This document shows positions 1 through 10,966 of a DNA stretch of 64,000 nucleotides, one piece after another. The notes beneath the pieces were generated by a model. That model searched no databases and was not told the origin of the DNA. It was given only the letters and a program-made list of their open reading frames with translations. The DNA is from Ilyonectria destructans. Lineage: Eukaryota; Ascomycota; Sordariomycetes; Hypocreales; Nectriaceae. Position 1 is the first letter of the stretch, and every line of letters begins with the position of its first letter. The translations under genes and the position numbers were made by a program. The stretch is from positions 2,232,001 to 2,296,000 of the forward strand of contig JAHEWK010000013.1 in NCBI GenBank assembly GCA_020740775.1. The letters are read 5' to 3'.

Positions 1-79
1 TGCCCTATCTGATGGATAACAGTACGCCTAATATTTCCACTTCCCCATCTTCCGTTCTATCAAAGCTAACCATGGCCAG

Positions 80-291
80 TGGACCCCGAGCTGCGCGCCG
101 AATTCGAAGCCCAACAGAAATCGGGCCCCATTAGCGCCGTCATGGGCGGTGGCCAGGGTGGCGCCGACAACAACCCGCTTGGCAACTTCGACATGGCCGC
201 TTACCTGGCCGGGTCGGGCAAGAAGGACACCGGGAGTGGAAGCGGAAGCGCCAGCGCCAGCACCGGAAAGGGCCAGGGTGTGAGGAGGTGA
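80..291 (+). CDS. EMC7: ER membrane protein complex subunit 7, last exon (partial)
   Basis: This is the 3' exon of a gene that begins before the window. It opens just after a splice acceptor (AG at 78-79) and ends at TGA. The visible tail has the run DPELRAEFEAQQ, then a Gly/Asn-rich stretch with NPLGNFDMAAYLAGS and a Ser/Gly-rich end in GVRR. I recognise this as the cytosolic tail of fungal EMC7, which follows its single membrane span. EMC7 belongs to the ER membrane insertase complex that inserts tail-anchored and multi-pass proteins. The lumenal beta-sandwich and the membrane span lie outside the window, so identification rests on the tail only. Confidence 0.65.
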
Positions 292-726
292 TAACATGTT
301 TCATCAGAAATAATGAGGTGCTCGATTATTTGTGCGGTATGAGGTGTATATGCATGCATAGAGCTGCGGGCTTCATGATACGTCGTTACATAGATGTTGA
401 GCTTTAGGAGTTGGCTTTAGCAAGCTACCCTTATGAGTATATTGAACTGGAACCTGCTCCTTCCACGGGGCAAGGAGCAACTCATCCAATTGGTTCTACG
501 TAAACCGCGGTGATCTCGTTATTGACACTCTATCCAAGAGCTCCCGATGCTTGAATCCATCGTGTACTGTCTCCGACCACTCAATCTCTCCGATGCATTA
601 CTTATCGGCCGTAACATTGAACAGAATTAACCCATCCAAACCCAACTCTCTCGTCAAGTATATACGGTAGTGAACGACATCACCTCTATTCTCAGGCTCT
701 CTTCAACTTCGTTGAGAACTGAGAAA
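292..726. other. Convergent intergenic spacer
   Basis: The EMC7 exon and the WW-domain gene converge on this stretch, so it should hold both 3' UTRs. I see no further ORF or structured element. Confidence 0.6.
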
Positions 727-1816
727 TTACTCGCCGCCGTCAAAGTCACCACCGCCACCATCATCTAGCAGGCGTGTTAGCAAGCTGTTGCATACGCATA
801 TGGACATGGAGATGTCGACTTACCGTATCCATCCTGATACGCTTCCTGTTCATTGTCGTTCATGGCATCCGCGATCAGGACACCACCGAGGACACCGGCA
901 CCCAGACCGAGGGCGGCACCTCCGGCCATGCCCATTCCACCACCGCCCTGCTTCTGTGGCCTGCCATATTGCTGTTGGCCGTAGCCGCCATACTGCTGTT
1001 GGCCATATTGAGGTTGACCGTATTGCGGTTGGCCGTATTGCTGCTGGCCGTATTGAGGTTGACCATACTGAGGCTGGCCGCCGTAGCCCATCGGGGGACC
1101 TTGTCCGGGATAGCCTTGTTGCTGTTGATAGTACTGCTGTTGTTGCTGGGGTGGGTAGCCGCCGTAGCCGCCACCATGTGAGCCTCCTTGAGATGAGGCC
1201 ATTTGCTTGCCCTTGCCGAGCAGCTTGCCAAGGAGGCCGCCGCCACTCTTGCCTCGATCCCTGGGAGGAAGCTCTGTGGGATAAGAGCCTTGAGCGGGGC
1301 TACTTGAGCCGTAGCCGGGAGGGACTTGGGGTCCACCGGGACCGGCTCGGGCGCGAGCGTCTTCCTCGGCCTGAAGCCTGGCAGCAAATTTGGCATCCTC
1401 ATCCTCAGTGTGGGAAGAGCCGCCGCCGGATCTGTTGGCTGGGTCGTCGTAGGGGTTTATCTTGACATCGGACGGCGCGGGGCTGTCACTGGGTGCGTAT
1501 CCAGGAGGAGGGCCCTCTGGGGCGCCGTTACCAGCAGGGTACACGGGAGCAGTAGGCTTATCCCATTGGGACTGCTTGGTGTGAATGTTTACGTAGAACC
1601 TAGAGGGACAAGAGCAAGTCAGCGGTGTGATCGATGCGATGCGATACGAGGCGCACGAAAAGGAGCGCGGGGCAAATAATCAGATGAGTGAGGGGAAGGA
1701 TGCAAGGCAAAAACTGACCATTCCTTGTACTGATCATTCCATCGTGCAGTCCATCCCTCGGGAACCACAGGGGCCTTGGGAGGCGGTGGACCGCTTGGGG
1801 GAGCGAAATCGTCCAT
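727..1816 (-). CDS. WW-domain protein with Gln/Tyr/Gly-rich repeats (WWM1-like)
   Basis: Three exons (1816-1719, 1599-824, 764-727) give 303 aa. The N-terminus holds one WW domain at about residues 17-47, starting VPEGWTARWNDQYKEW and ending QSQWDKP; intron 1 splits the codon of the W before FYVN. Next come a Pro-rich part, a Gly/Lys-rich GGLLGKLLGKGK motif and, near residues 170-235, many copies of a PQYGQ/QQYGQ unit. A Gly-rich hydrophobic stretch (AGGAALGLGAGVLGGVLIAD) follows. The last short exon restores an acidic Gly/Asp tail. WW domains bind proline-rich partners. The architecture resembles yeast WWM1, which interacts with the metacaspase; that parallel is inferred. Confidence 0.8.
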
Positions 1817-3316
1817 CGATGAGGGGTCGAGAGCAGCTGGAGGCTTCGGTTTGCGACGGATGGATGCCGAATACTGGCGCGACGGGTCGAGATGTCGCAG
1901 TAAAGATGAGAGTTGAGGAGAGGCGTCTGCGATTGAGGCGAGACGACTTTAAGGTTGTTGAGAAGAAAGAGGGGTTCGTGGAGGAGGAGGAGGAGGGACG
2001 AGGAGACACGGATGCCGCTTGTCCCGCCGACTAAGGTATTTATTAAGGCCTTTGGCGGGGGGAGCGTCGTCACTCGGGCAGTGTTCTTCCCTTGGCGGCC
2101 TTCCACCGGGCCACTTGCCACAGCTTACCATTGCACCTGCCTCGCCCATCCATGATTGCAGGCGCGCAGCACTCAATGGCGTACCTAGGTAGGTACCCAC
2201 CGGGAACGGCGCTCCGGGAAGGAGGTCGCTCCGATGCGGCCCATGAAGGGTTCAGTTGCCCCTCCCCCAAACCACCACTGACAGCCTGGGACACCGTCAG
2301 TGGCACGCTGCGAACACAGCCCCATGCGTAGCCCACTTTGCCCACTTTGCCCCTCTTCGCTCGATGCCAAGCACATGTTGCTCCCTGTTGATTGATGGCG
2401 AATACCTTGTTGCAGTGGCCTGGGACTGTAAAGCCACCCATCGGTTTGGGTCTGGCAATGCCAAGCTCATTCTCGCATGGACACATTCGACCCTTTTTGC
2501 AGGAGCCTGCTGCACCTCAATCGCTCGCTGCGGACCCCGACCCCGCCATTTGTAAAAACCCCAGCCCTGTTCGGCCACTGCTGGATTGCCCGATGCGCGC
2601 CGCTCAACGAGTCCCATGCAACTGTCATGGTGCGATGCCCGCTCGGACAGCTTGGACAGTCGGGTTTGAGCAGTGGGCTGCCTCACAAGCTGTCTCAGGA
2701 ATCCCTCGTCATTCGCTATCGCCACACGGAAGCCGGGAGATCCGCGCCGAAACCAAATGACTCCCTGGTCTTGTTGGGGGTTCATGCGCCACACTGGACG
2801 CGAGTGCGACAGCCGGGAACCCGAACACGCCTAATCGAATTGATTCCGTTCCTCTCTTTCAACGTCTGCCGTCGCTTCCATCGTGGCGGTGCATCCTCAT
2901 GACTCTGCAACAAACGGCACAGCACCGAGTATGGCTACGCTAGAAGTTGCGAGAAGGCCCAAATGATGTCCTCTTAGTAGTCGAGGCGCTACTGGATCAC
3001 ATGCGTCACTCCAGCTTGGCAACGTGCTTAATCAATCTTGGCACGGGCAACTCGGTATTAACAGCCGCCTCATATTAACGTCCGTAGCCAGTAACTAACT
3101 ACAGTAGCGGGGTCGGCGGAATCAGTCCTCGCCATCTCAGCTTGTCCAGACACCGAGGTCATTGACCCAAGAACAATCATTGACCAAATTTCCCGACTTT
3201 AAAATGCAAACAAGGGTATTCGTCTAGTAGCCTGACCTTTTTACTCACACCCTTAACTCTCTCTATCTCTCATAGCTCCGGAATGACCTGGCTCAGGTGA
3301 CCTTCAGGCTTTCGCC
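1817..3316. other. Intergenic region upstream of the WW gene and downstream of the LtrA-like gene
   Basis: Open frames occur here on both strands around 2.3-2.9 kb, but they overlap each other, resemble no family and are most simply chance ORFs in GC-rich DNA. A 16-bp inverted repeat (GTACCT, AGGT, AGGTAC) lies at 2181-2196. The part next to 1816 should carry the WW gene promoter. Confidence 0.5.
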
Positions 3317-4743
3317 TTATCCGTGCAAAGGGGCCTCGGTATCGTCGTCAGCTGGAGGATGTCGGTTGTTCCAAGGCTCAAACACGCTTGACGTCCGGGA
3401 GAGTCCACCGACCGTCTCCCAAACCAACAGGAAGGCAAAGAGACCCATGATGACGAGCATGAGTTGCTCTGCGTTGAGGTGGTCATGTGTCTGGGGGAGG
3501 ACTATGAGGATGATGGCAATTACCAACCGCATAGCGATCCTTGGGAGCTGAGGCAGTACCAAGCCGTTTTCGCCATCGACACGGTACAACATGCCGTAAA
3601 TCCACAGGCAGAACATGCCGACTCCTAGGCCTCCACCAAGCAGCCATCGCTGTCCGTCCTCAAGCTGATACTCTCCCGCAGCCACAGCCGAAATGTGGCC
3701 TCCGATCAGGAAGGATGCGGAAAGAGGCAGGTGCAACAAGAAAAAGGCAAACGCGGTCCACGCGGATCGTCGAATGGGATGAGTGGCTTGGACGCTGCCA
3801 TCGCCGCTGGCATAGATCCAATTGAGACTGAATGCGATGATGAGGGTGCAGACTGCCTTGACATAGCCTGACGTCAGACCGATACCCGTCTTCTTGCCGA
3901 CGATGATGCTGTACACGAATTCGCCGAGGATGATAATGAAGAAAGCAGCCATGCGATCAACTTCGTGCGCGATATCGACGGCCGTGCTGTAGGTGAGCTT
4001 GAGCTTTCGCTTAATCCACGGACTGAGCGTCAAGGCCCATGTTATTTCTTGGTAAACGATGGCGATGGCTACGACAGCGATCTTAGCCCGGAGACTGACG
4101 CTTTCGAAAAACAAGGGGATGGTGATCAACAGCCCGATGAACATGAAGCCAGCCAAGAGACGGGCCTGGGTGCGGTGCTGGTACGCGGTGATGGATGTGA
4201 CGAGGAAGGTGCACATGGTGGTGAATCTGGCGACAACGTAGGCGCCGACGGTGGTACGGAGGGCCTCGATATCCTCGTCGGCGGAGTTCGCGTTGTTGGC
4301 ATACAGCACCAGGAGGGCCATGACCCAGAGGATGACGAGGCGCTGGAGCAGGTCGTCGGTATAGTACGAGTTCATGATCTCGCGCAGGTCGACCCAGATG
4401 TGCCACGCTGGCGCGAAAATGAGCAGGTATTTGACGAGGTGGTCCCCGTCGGGGTGTTCGGCGAGCTCATCACTGAAGTTGGCGACGATGGCGACGTCTT
4501 TGGAGGGTGGGTTAGCTGCGATTCTGGGCAATTGGCCTGTCTCAAGGGAGAAGAGAGCTTCGAGAGATCGGGAGAAGAGATAAACCCACAGAGAAGGTCG
4601 AGGAACAGCTCAAAGCGACCGGCCTGGCGCTCCTCCTCGCTCTCCTTGCAGAGCTGGTCCTTGTAGAACCATTGCAGAGCTCGGGGCTTCTTGACGACGT
4701 AGCAGGCCGGCTTGGCGTGTTCCTGGAGTTCGTTGCAGTTCAT
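3317..4743 (-). CDS. LtrA-like (low temperature requirement A) multi-pass membrane protein
   Basis: Two exons (4743-4590 and 4497-3317) give 444 aa. The donor GTGGGT and an AAG acceptor join FELFLDLL to YVAIVANFSDEL, the continuous sequence expected for the family. After a hydrophilic N-terminus the protein is mostly hydrophobic helices, about eight to ten spans, including LLIFAPAWHIWVDLRE and FFIIILGEFVYSIIVG, the usual landmarks of the LtrA family. Bacterial LtrA was named for a Listeria cold-growth mutant; the molecular function of fungal members is unknown. The C-terminal tail is acidic. I chose the ATG at 4743; an upstream in-frame ATG at 4899 would add a Ser/Ala-rich segment that looks like leader sequence. 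Confidence 0.82.
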
Positions 4744-6469
4744 CTTGGCGATACCTTGGCCGCGTGAGACAGAGAGCTCAGATGAACGCGCGCACTTGGC
4801 AATGGGTTTGGCCGAGCCAGAGAGAGATGCAAGCGCAAACTTGGCGAACTTGGCGCGGAGGGGGGAAGGGAGAGGCCAGCATTTGAGCTCTCGGAGCACG
4901 TCGGTCTAAACGGGGATGGATGTTGTGTTTTTGCATTTCCACCCGCCTTAGCTCGCGTCCCCCAGCTCCAGCTACTGAGCCACGGCGGCGCTGGTGGCTG
5001 ACTGGTCATTACCAACCGATGCGATTCTCTTATGCCCATACGAGTAAGCGAGAAAATCCCCATCTGTGGCCAATCCATGCCGGATCTAGATGACTTGAGA
5101 CGCGCTTCTCCAGCCCTGCAACCCACTTCCACCAGCCTAATCGGAGCCACCATCGCCGCCAACGGTTAGATTACGTAGGACCCTGAGACTGCGAGTCCCT
5201 AGACCCTCGTTCCGCCGCCCATTTTCCCACCGAGATGCTCATGCAAGTGTCGATGTAATCATGCTTAACCCCTAAGGTTTTCCTAGCCCGTCCTTGTCGT
5301 TCCCACCCAGTCGGCCGCCCTGGCTTGGCAGAGGCCGAGCTGCGGTGTTGGTGGCTCTCCACTTACTGGCAGTGACGTTTTTGGTAGTTCCCCGCCGAGT
5401 CAGCATTATTAAGGCCCCGGTTACCCACCACCACCGCACGAAATGGGCTTCGCGCCGAGAAGTCGCTAGTATTACCGGAGTGATTCTCCGGAGGGCCGCC
5501 TGGACGTCGGCAGGCCAGAGCGTGTGGCGGCCGGTAATCGTCGTTTGTCCGGCACTGATCTGGGTCAGTGCCGCGACAGGCCCGCTCTCCCTTCTAATTA
5601 TCCACCGTTGTTTTAGTCTGTCGCTATTTGGTATAACGAGGACCTGATCTAAATATGACTGCGAATCTTTAGCTTAGAGCGAACTCTACCTGGATCTTTT
5701 GGCAGAACTCACTTGTAAATCATCTCGCCAAGGCTCGCATCATCAACAAACCCGACATTCCGCCATAGCTCGTACAATAGAATTTCCATCAATGCCGGTC
5801 GGAGCTAAAATAAGAAGACGGAGTTGGTGCCTCCTGGAATTGAGCTCTTGAATCGCGATTTGCGGGGTAGGATTGACAATACTCCGTACCGAAAGCGGCT
5901 ATGACGCACATGGGTCTACTATTCCTTGACCTGCCCCAATAGTTTGGCTCGGTAACCTGAAGATGATGGTTGTTGAACCAGAACTAGAATTGAGCAGGCA
6001 ACCAACGACGCATCCCGACACCTACACCGCTTCGGAGCGCACAAGGTCGGAATCGTGATAATATGAGGAAAGGCTTGATACTACTCCCGCGATTATGATG
6101 TGCGAGACCGGTTGTGGCCGCCAGCCTGGCCATATTGAGTCCGCGCATACAACCCTCGGTGTCTCAATATGGATAAATGCGATGTTGTGGGTATCCTCGA
6201 GCAAGTCACCTCGCACGAACATTGCACGTGCGTAAGCGCAGTACATCGGAGGCTAGGGTGTTTCCGCGCAATATCGACTAAACATGGTCTTCTAACCTGA
6301 ATAACTGAGAGATCGACGTCCCTGATCCTCCCGTTCCGTGCCGCCACACCCGGGTTCCAAGAGGATGGTGCAGGGATGGTTGCCTATAAAGCTACCCGAC
6401 CTTGATTGATAACTCAGTGTGAAGGAGAATACAAACTTTTCAGATATTCAATACCTGCCTTCTACGAAA
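4744..6469. other. Divergent intergenic region
   Basis: This spacer separates the divergent starts of the LtrA-like and histidine phosphatase genes. Short frames near 5.3-5.6 kb and 6.0-6.3 kb show no recognisable protein. A TATA-like run (CCTATAAAG, near 6382) lies about 85 bp before the phosphatase ATG. Confidence 0.5.
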
Positions 6470-7085
6470 ATGAGGCCCGCCGCACTTTTCCTGTTTGCTG
6501 TTGTCGCGGCTAGCTCGCCAACTGTCTATTTGATTCGTCACGGCGAAAAGCCAGACGATGATGATATTACCGGACTGAGCACCGAAGGAAAGGAACGAGC
6601 GCAGTGTCTTCGAAGCGTGTTTGGCGCAAGCTCTTCGTACAATATCGGGTACATCATGGCTCAGGCATACAACTCTGGTAAGGAGCTCTTGGCTTGTCCC
6701 AATATTACCGTGTCTAACGAGACTAGATGGGTCGAGGCAACGCCCTTACGATACTGTCCTGCCTCTCGCTACGGATCTCGGTCTCACCGTCGACACATCT
6801 TGCGACCGGGACGACAGCGACTGTGTTGCAGATGCCGTGAACGACTACTCCGGAAGTGGCAACATTCTTATTTGGTATGTTCAAGTCGTCGAGTCAATGG
6901 TACTTCAGCTAATCATTACTTTCAGCTGGGAACATAAGCGCCTGAACAACATTGTGGAGGAACTGGGTGCCGACGATGTGGATAACTACCCCAGTGACAG
7001 ATTTGATATTATCTGGACGGACCCATATCCTTACACGGAGATTACATCGACCACCTCGGAGAATTGCCCTGGTCTGGATAGTTAG
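6470..7085 (+). CDS. Histidine phosphatase superfamily (phosphoglycerate mutase-like) protein, likely secreted
   Basis: Three exons (6470-6677, 6727-6874, 6926-7085) give 171 aa. Both small introns (49 and 51 bp) have GT-AG ends, and the first has a clear CTAAC branch site. A hydrophobic N-terminus (MRPAALFLFAVVAASS) fits a signal peptide. The catalytic RHG motif follows at once in VYLIRHGEKP, whose His is the phospho-acceptor in this superfamily. Downstream landmarks are GSRQRPYDTVLPLA, ILICWEHKRLNNI (the second conserved His) and the C-terminal FDIIWTDPYPY. The length matches small fungal members of the family. Physiological substrate unknown; the name phosphoglycerate mutase should not be taken literally. 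Confidence 0.85.
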
Positions 7086-8189
7086 ACGGAACATGAGTCT
7101 CAATTAGGGGACAAAACCACTGATAGCTGTATATATTGAGCTTCATTATTCGCACTAATTCGTTCAACTTAGACGTGTCCTAGTACTCAATCACCAATTT
7201 TTCGATATATTAAGTTGTGCCAATGGTCCGGCCGAGATAGTGCGGATACAAAACATCACTTTTAGCATGCTCCATCCCGAGAATAAGGAGACGTGCGTAC
7301 CGATGTCAAGTGCCAAGAAAGGGGATGCAACTGCCCTCAGAATACAATGTCCACGACCGTGACCTAATTATACAACCTATTATCCCCAACAGTCCCGAAT
7401 AAGGTAATTAACCACTTGTGACATAGACTAACGAATGTGGGAGTCTAGACTCTGTTTAATTCGTCCTTAGTGCCTGTTATTTGGTAAGTGAGCTGTATCT
7501 ATTCCGTAGCGTGTGAGCAGAACACAGTTCACGCTTGATATAATACGACCATGACTACACGAATAAAATTAAAACAAAAATGAATGAGTTTTACTGAGCA
7601 TTTTATTGATATATCTAAACAGATACTTCATCTAATTCGCAACATACTGGGAACCGTGAGGTTGACTAAGGCAGTTACGGATGGGGCACACCTTTAGGTC
7701 AACCAACCACGTAAAAAGAGACCCAAAACACCAAAAAGAAAACATACAACAGCAGGGATTCGCTGGTCGTCACCGACCCAACTACTAGTCCGCCGGTCGC
7801 CAGCTTATCTAGGGGAGAGCGGACGGGATCCCGAGTTTTCTAGCGCCTATGGTCGTATGTGCTCAGTCGTTCAGCAAAGTGCAACTTCATTCCTGTGCTG
7901 TTCCTAACGTATCATCATGCCAATGGGATGAAACAAGACAGAATATCCTATTTACTTGGGAGATCAAAGATTAGTAGGACATAAGGTCCAACAACTGAGG
8001 GCCTAGGGAATAATCCTTTCCACTCACTTTTACGATACACTTCCCGTTTGTTTAAGGAAGCGCAAATCGCATACTTATAGATCACATCAGTCAAATAAAA
8101 TAGACTCTTATTGAACTATAGAAGGACTTGGAGAAATATATGCCAACAAGATGGGCGCTATATTGATTGCCGTCCAGTAAACGAGGCCA
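7086..8189. other. AT-rich intergenic region
   Basis: No coding signal was found. The stretch is richer in A+T than its surroundings and may be repeat-derived, but I see no terminal repeats or transposase remnants. One sequence at 7241-7252 (TGCGGATACAAA) equals the left part of the palindrome at 10731. Confidence 0.45.
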
Positions 8190-9123
8190 TCAAGATAAAT
8201 CGTCGTCCAGGCCAACCATCTTCGGGCTCTCTTTCCACAGCCTCTGCTCTGTAGGGGGGTCAAATGCTGCTTTCGAGTAACCAGGTGTGTTAAAATCCAT
8301 AGAACTCGTTCCCTCTGCCTTCGAACAGTCTTCGAGGTACATTCCATCCTTGCTTTCCAACTCCTTGCTAGCCGCAGCAAAACCGATTGTTGCTGCTCCT
8401 TGCCGAGTTGACTTTAAGGTCTTAGCGAATTCAGGGCCCTTCATAGCCGAGCTCAATCCAGGCACGTGCCTTTGTAGCGGTGTCGCAATTCCACCTGGAT
8501 GGGCGGCGACCGAGGAGATAGAGACGACACGTGTATTAAAGTCAGGCGTGGATGATGCGAGAAGGATAGGTCTCAGAAGCTAAAAAAGAAGAGAGTGTCC
8601 TGCGAATACATGTCAGAAAAAGTCTCAAAGGCATCTTGCTAAACCGTACCTAAATGACTCGAACCAAGTTGAGTTTCAAAGCCACCCTTTGTGGTGCCCT
8701 GAGGACAGGCCATGACGCCTGAACACTGGTCAGCATACTTCTTGCTTCTTCGAGAAGACTGTTTGGTACGCACCCGCGTTGTTGATTAGGATATTCAACT
8801 TCCCGTTCTGGTCTAGGAAGGTCTTCGCTGCTCCCCTCACACTGTCTAGCGACGCGAGATCGAGATTGAGAACTTCAACCTTGCCCGGTTTTCCATCAGA
8901 TAGAATGTCCCCGGCAACGGCCTCTGCGTTTTGATATCGCGGGACGTAATGAAAAGATCAGCGCCTGTGGCATGAATGGCTCGCGCGATCTCGGGACCGA
9001 GGCCACCGAGAGAACAGCCAGTGATAAGCACAACCTTGCCAGACTAGGCTCCCTGAAGGCCTTGGTCTTCAACGATCTGGAGAGCTGATGGGCGGCTGTC
9101 CCCTGGGCCGGAAACGTCCCCAT
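8190..9123 (-). pseudogene. Decayed short-chain dehydrogenase/reductase
   Basis: Reading the minus strand, pieces of an SDR appear in order: MGTFPAQGTAA, KVVLITGCSLGGLGPE (the NAD(P)-binding TGxxxGxG), LFITSRDI, ILINNAG, VMACPQGTT, a proline-turn segment HPGGIATPL and a C-terminus KAAFDPPTEQRLW. They do not form one frame. There is an in-frame TAG just before SGKVVLITG, a frameshift after SRDI (near 8940), and a second TAG near 8580 between LLF and LLRP. SSVA also runs directly into AHPGGIATPL, so roughly 50 residues that should contain the catalytic YxxxK are missing. Two intron-like gaps remain spliceable. The gene is divergent from the NmrA-like gene and may once have been its partner. Confidence 0.8.
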
Positions 9124-9641
9124 GCTGCTGACATGCTTAATGCGATGATGTAAAGAGTTGAGGTAAAGTTGATTGAGATGAGTACGTGAATTGACCTAAT
9201 AATCACATACTAAATCTTAGACTTCTATATAATGTTCCTGGACATCGGCGTTTCCCTTAACGCCGAATTGTAACATGAAGCCTTGCTTCGCATGAAGAAA
9301 CTAGGCATAGAGAACACTTCACACTGCTGCACGTCTCAGAAACTTTGAGTTAGTGCCAGAGTTTGCGGCACTTGCTCCTGGAATATCACGTTGTGGTCCC
9401 AAGCTCGGTCAATGTGCGGATGCAATTTACATCCGCTTTGTGACCAAGCGGGGGATTACAAACGCCCCCCCAAAAAAACATCCGCTATGGCTGATGTAAA
9501 CTACAAGTGGAGAATTTCATGTGAACCCATTGTGTGATACGAAGTTATATAAATGGGAAGTTCGTCGGACTTCTTCAAATCCTTCTGTTAGACACAGTCC
9601 TCACCATCATTCCACTATCACGAGAACAAGAAACCGACAAA
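9124..9641. promoter_or_regulatory. Divergent promoter region of the SDR pseudogene and NmrA-like gene
   Basis: This 0.5-kb spacer carries the CGG-N13-CCG palindrome listed separately, another CATCCGC half-site at 9479-9485 and a TATA-like TTATATAAAT near 9545, about 95 bp before the NmrA-like ATG. Confidence 0.5.
9415..9436. promoter_or_regulatory. Candidate Zn2Cys6 operator, CGG-N13-CCG palindrome (copy 1)
   Basis: The arms GCGGAT and ATCCGC are perfect inverted repeats around 9 bp, placing CGG and CCG 13 bp apart. The site ends 205 bp before the NmrA-like ATG. A near-identical site occurs in front of the regulator gene. Zn2Cys6 proteins commonly bind CGG triplets at fixed spacing; the link to this regulator is inferred. 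Confidence 0.55.
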
Positions 9642-10602
9642 ATGAGCACCATGAACAAAGTTGCACTCATTGGGGTGAGTTGCGCTCGCAATACTATACG
9701 TGACTATCCCTAATTACCATCTTTCCATGCAGAAAGGATCCCTCGGATCTGCAATCCTCGAGCAGCTCATTGACGGAGGCTTTGCGGTAACCGTTTTCAC
9801 TCGTGATAAAAAGTCAATCCAAGGAGTTCCAGCCGGCGCTGAAGTTGCCGAGGTAGACTACGCTTCTGTTGCTAGCCTTGAGAAGGCTCTTCGAGGCCAG
9901 GATGCCGCCATTTCTACCGTGGCTGTACACGCCTTGGGTGGCCAAAAGTTGGTCATCGACGCATGCATCAAAGCCGGAGTCAAGCGATATATCCCGTGCG
10001 ACTGGGGTTCGCTCTCCACCGATCCCGTAGCCAGACAGCTTGCTGTGTATGCTCCGCAAGTGGAAACTCAGGATTACCTAAGAGATAAGGCTGAATCAGG
10101 CGAATTGGAGTACACCATCATCTCCACTGGTGTTTTCCTCGATCTTCTCTTCACGACACCCACGCTTGTTGACTTCGAAACCCACACCGTCCAGATTTAT
10201 GACAACGGCACACACCCTTTCAGCACAAGCAGCTTGGCTAGCATTGGCAAAGCGGTTGTGGGAGCTTTGAAGAAGGCGACAGATACTAAGAATTCTGTGC
10301 TGTATATTCACGACACTGTGCTGACCCAGGCCAAATTCATGGCTTTGTTAAAGAAGCACTCGCCCAAGGGAGTCGAGTGGACCGAAACTGAAGTCGACGC
10401 CGAAGCCGAGCTCCAGAGGTCAACCAAAGCCATCCAAGAGTCGGGAATTGATTTATTCAATATGATAGCGCAGCTAAAGGCCGCCTTTCTTGGAGGTAAA
10501 TACGGTGCGGCCTACAAGCGTGTTGACAATGAGCTTCTTGGTTTGGGGCTCCTTGACGACGAGGGCTTGGAGGCGAAAGTCATTGCCAAGCTTGGGAACT
10601 GA
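9642..10602 (+). CDS. NmrA-like / isoflavone reductase-like NAD(P)-binding protein
   Basis: Two exons (9642-9674, 9733-10602) give 300 aa. Intron 1 falls inside the Rossmann loop, joining MNKVALIG to KGSLGSAIL to form the glycine-rich dinucleotide-binding motif at residues 11-17. Further family marks are VTVFTRD (strand 2, with an Arg suited to NADP), VKRYIPCDWGSLSTDP and the specificity region TIISTGVFLDLL. The size equals PCBER/isoflavone-reductase-type proteins, which reduce or bind small aromatic or phenolic compounds; some relatives are non-catalytic regulators like NmrA. The shared operator-like site suggests co-regulation with the Zn2Cys6 gene just downstream. Confidence 0.85.
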
Positions 10603-10966
10603 TGGGCGAATTCGTGATTGAGGGTTAAATGTTTGACCCAATTAGGTCAATTATCTCGACATCGTTGCGTCTGCAGCTTCTGTAATTTCTTTTTTAAAGA
10701 AACGTCAAACTCTACGGCAATGTGTAAGAGTGCGGATACAAATTGCATCCGCAAAACTAGAGAAAGCCGGTCAGTCCACTTCTAGCCAAGCGCACCAATC
10801 ATCATCAACGCCACTTCAAAGTTAGCTAGATTTAGAACGTCAGATTAGTCAGTTCGGAATCAACTAATAAGAATGCCCCACCCCAATGCGTGCTTTGAAT
10901 AATGACGGAGCGTTTCTGGCACTGCCAAACATCCCATCCAACTTTGCTTGCAGCACTTTTCGCGAG
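10603..10966. promoter_or_regulatory. Spacer with the promoter of the Zn2Cys6 regulator
   Basis: This contains the NmrA-like 3' end and the upstream region of the regulator. The palindrome at 10731-10753 is its outstanding element. I see no extra gene. Confidence 0.5.
10731..10753. promoter_or_regulatory. Candidate Zn2Cys6 operator, CGG-N13-CCG palindrome (copy 2)
   Basis: The perfect arms TGCGGAT and ATCCGCA flank 9 bp (acaaattgc). CGG and CCG are again 13 bp apart, and most of the spacer matches copy 1. It ends 213 bp before the regulator ATG, nearly the same distance as copy 1 from its gene, which suggests autoregulation. Confidence 0.55.

Noticed and set aside
875..1465. ORFs in other frames across the WW gene
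   Set aside because: They are shadows of the repetitive Gln/Tyr/Gly coding sequence.
2070..2902. Long overlapping ORFs on both strands as genes
   Set aside because: They contradict each other, lack family resemblance and sit in GC-rich DNA where stop codons are rare.
6419..6937. Single-exon reading of the histidine phosphatase
   Set aside because: The family sequence leaves this frame after AQAYNS and resumes in another; two small introns with good splice signals restore it.
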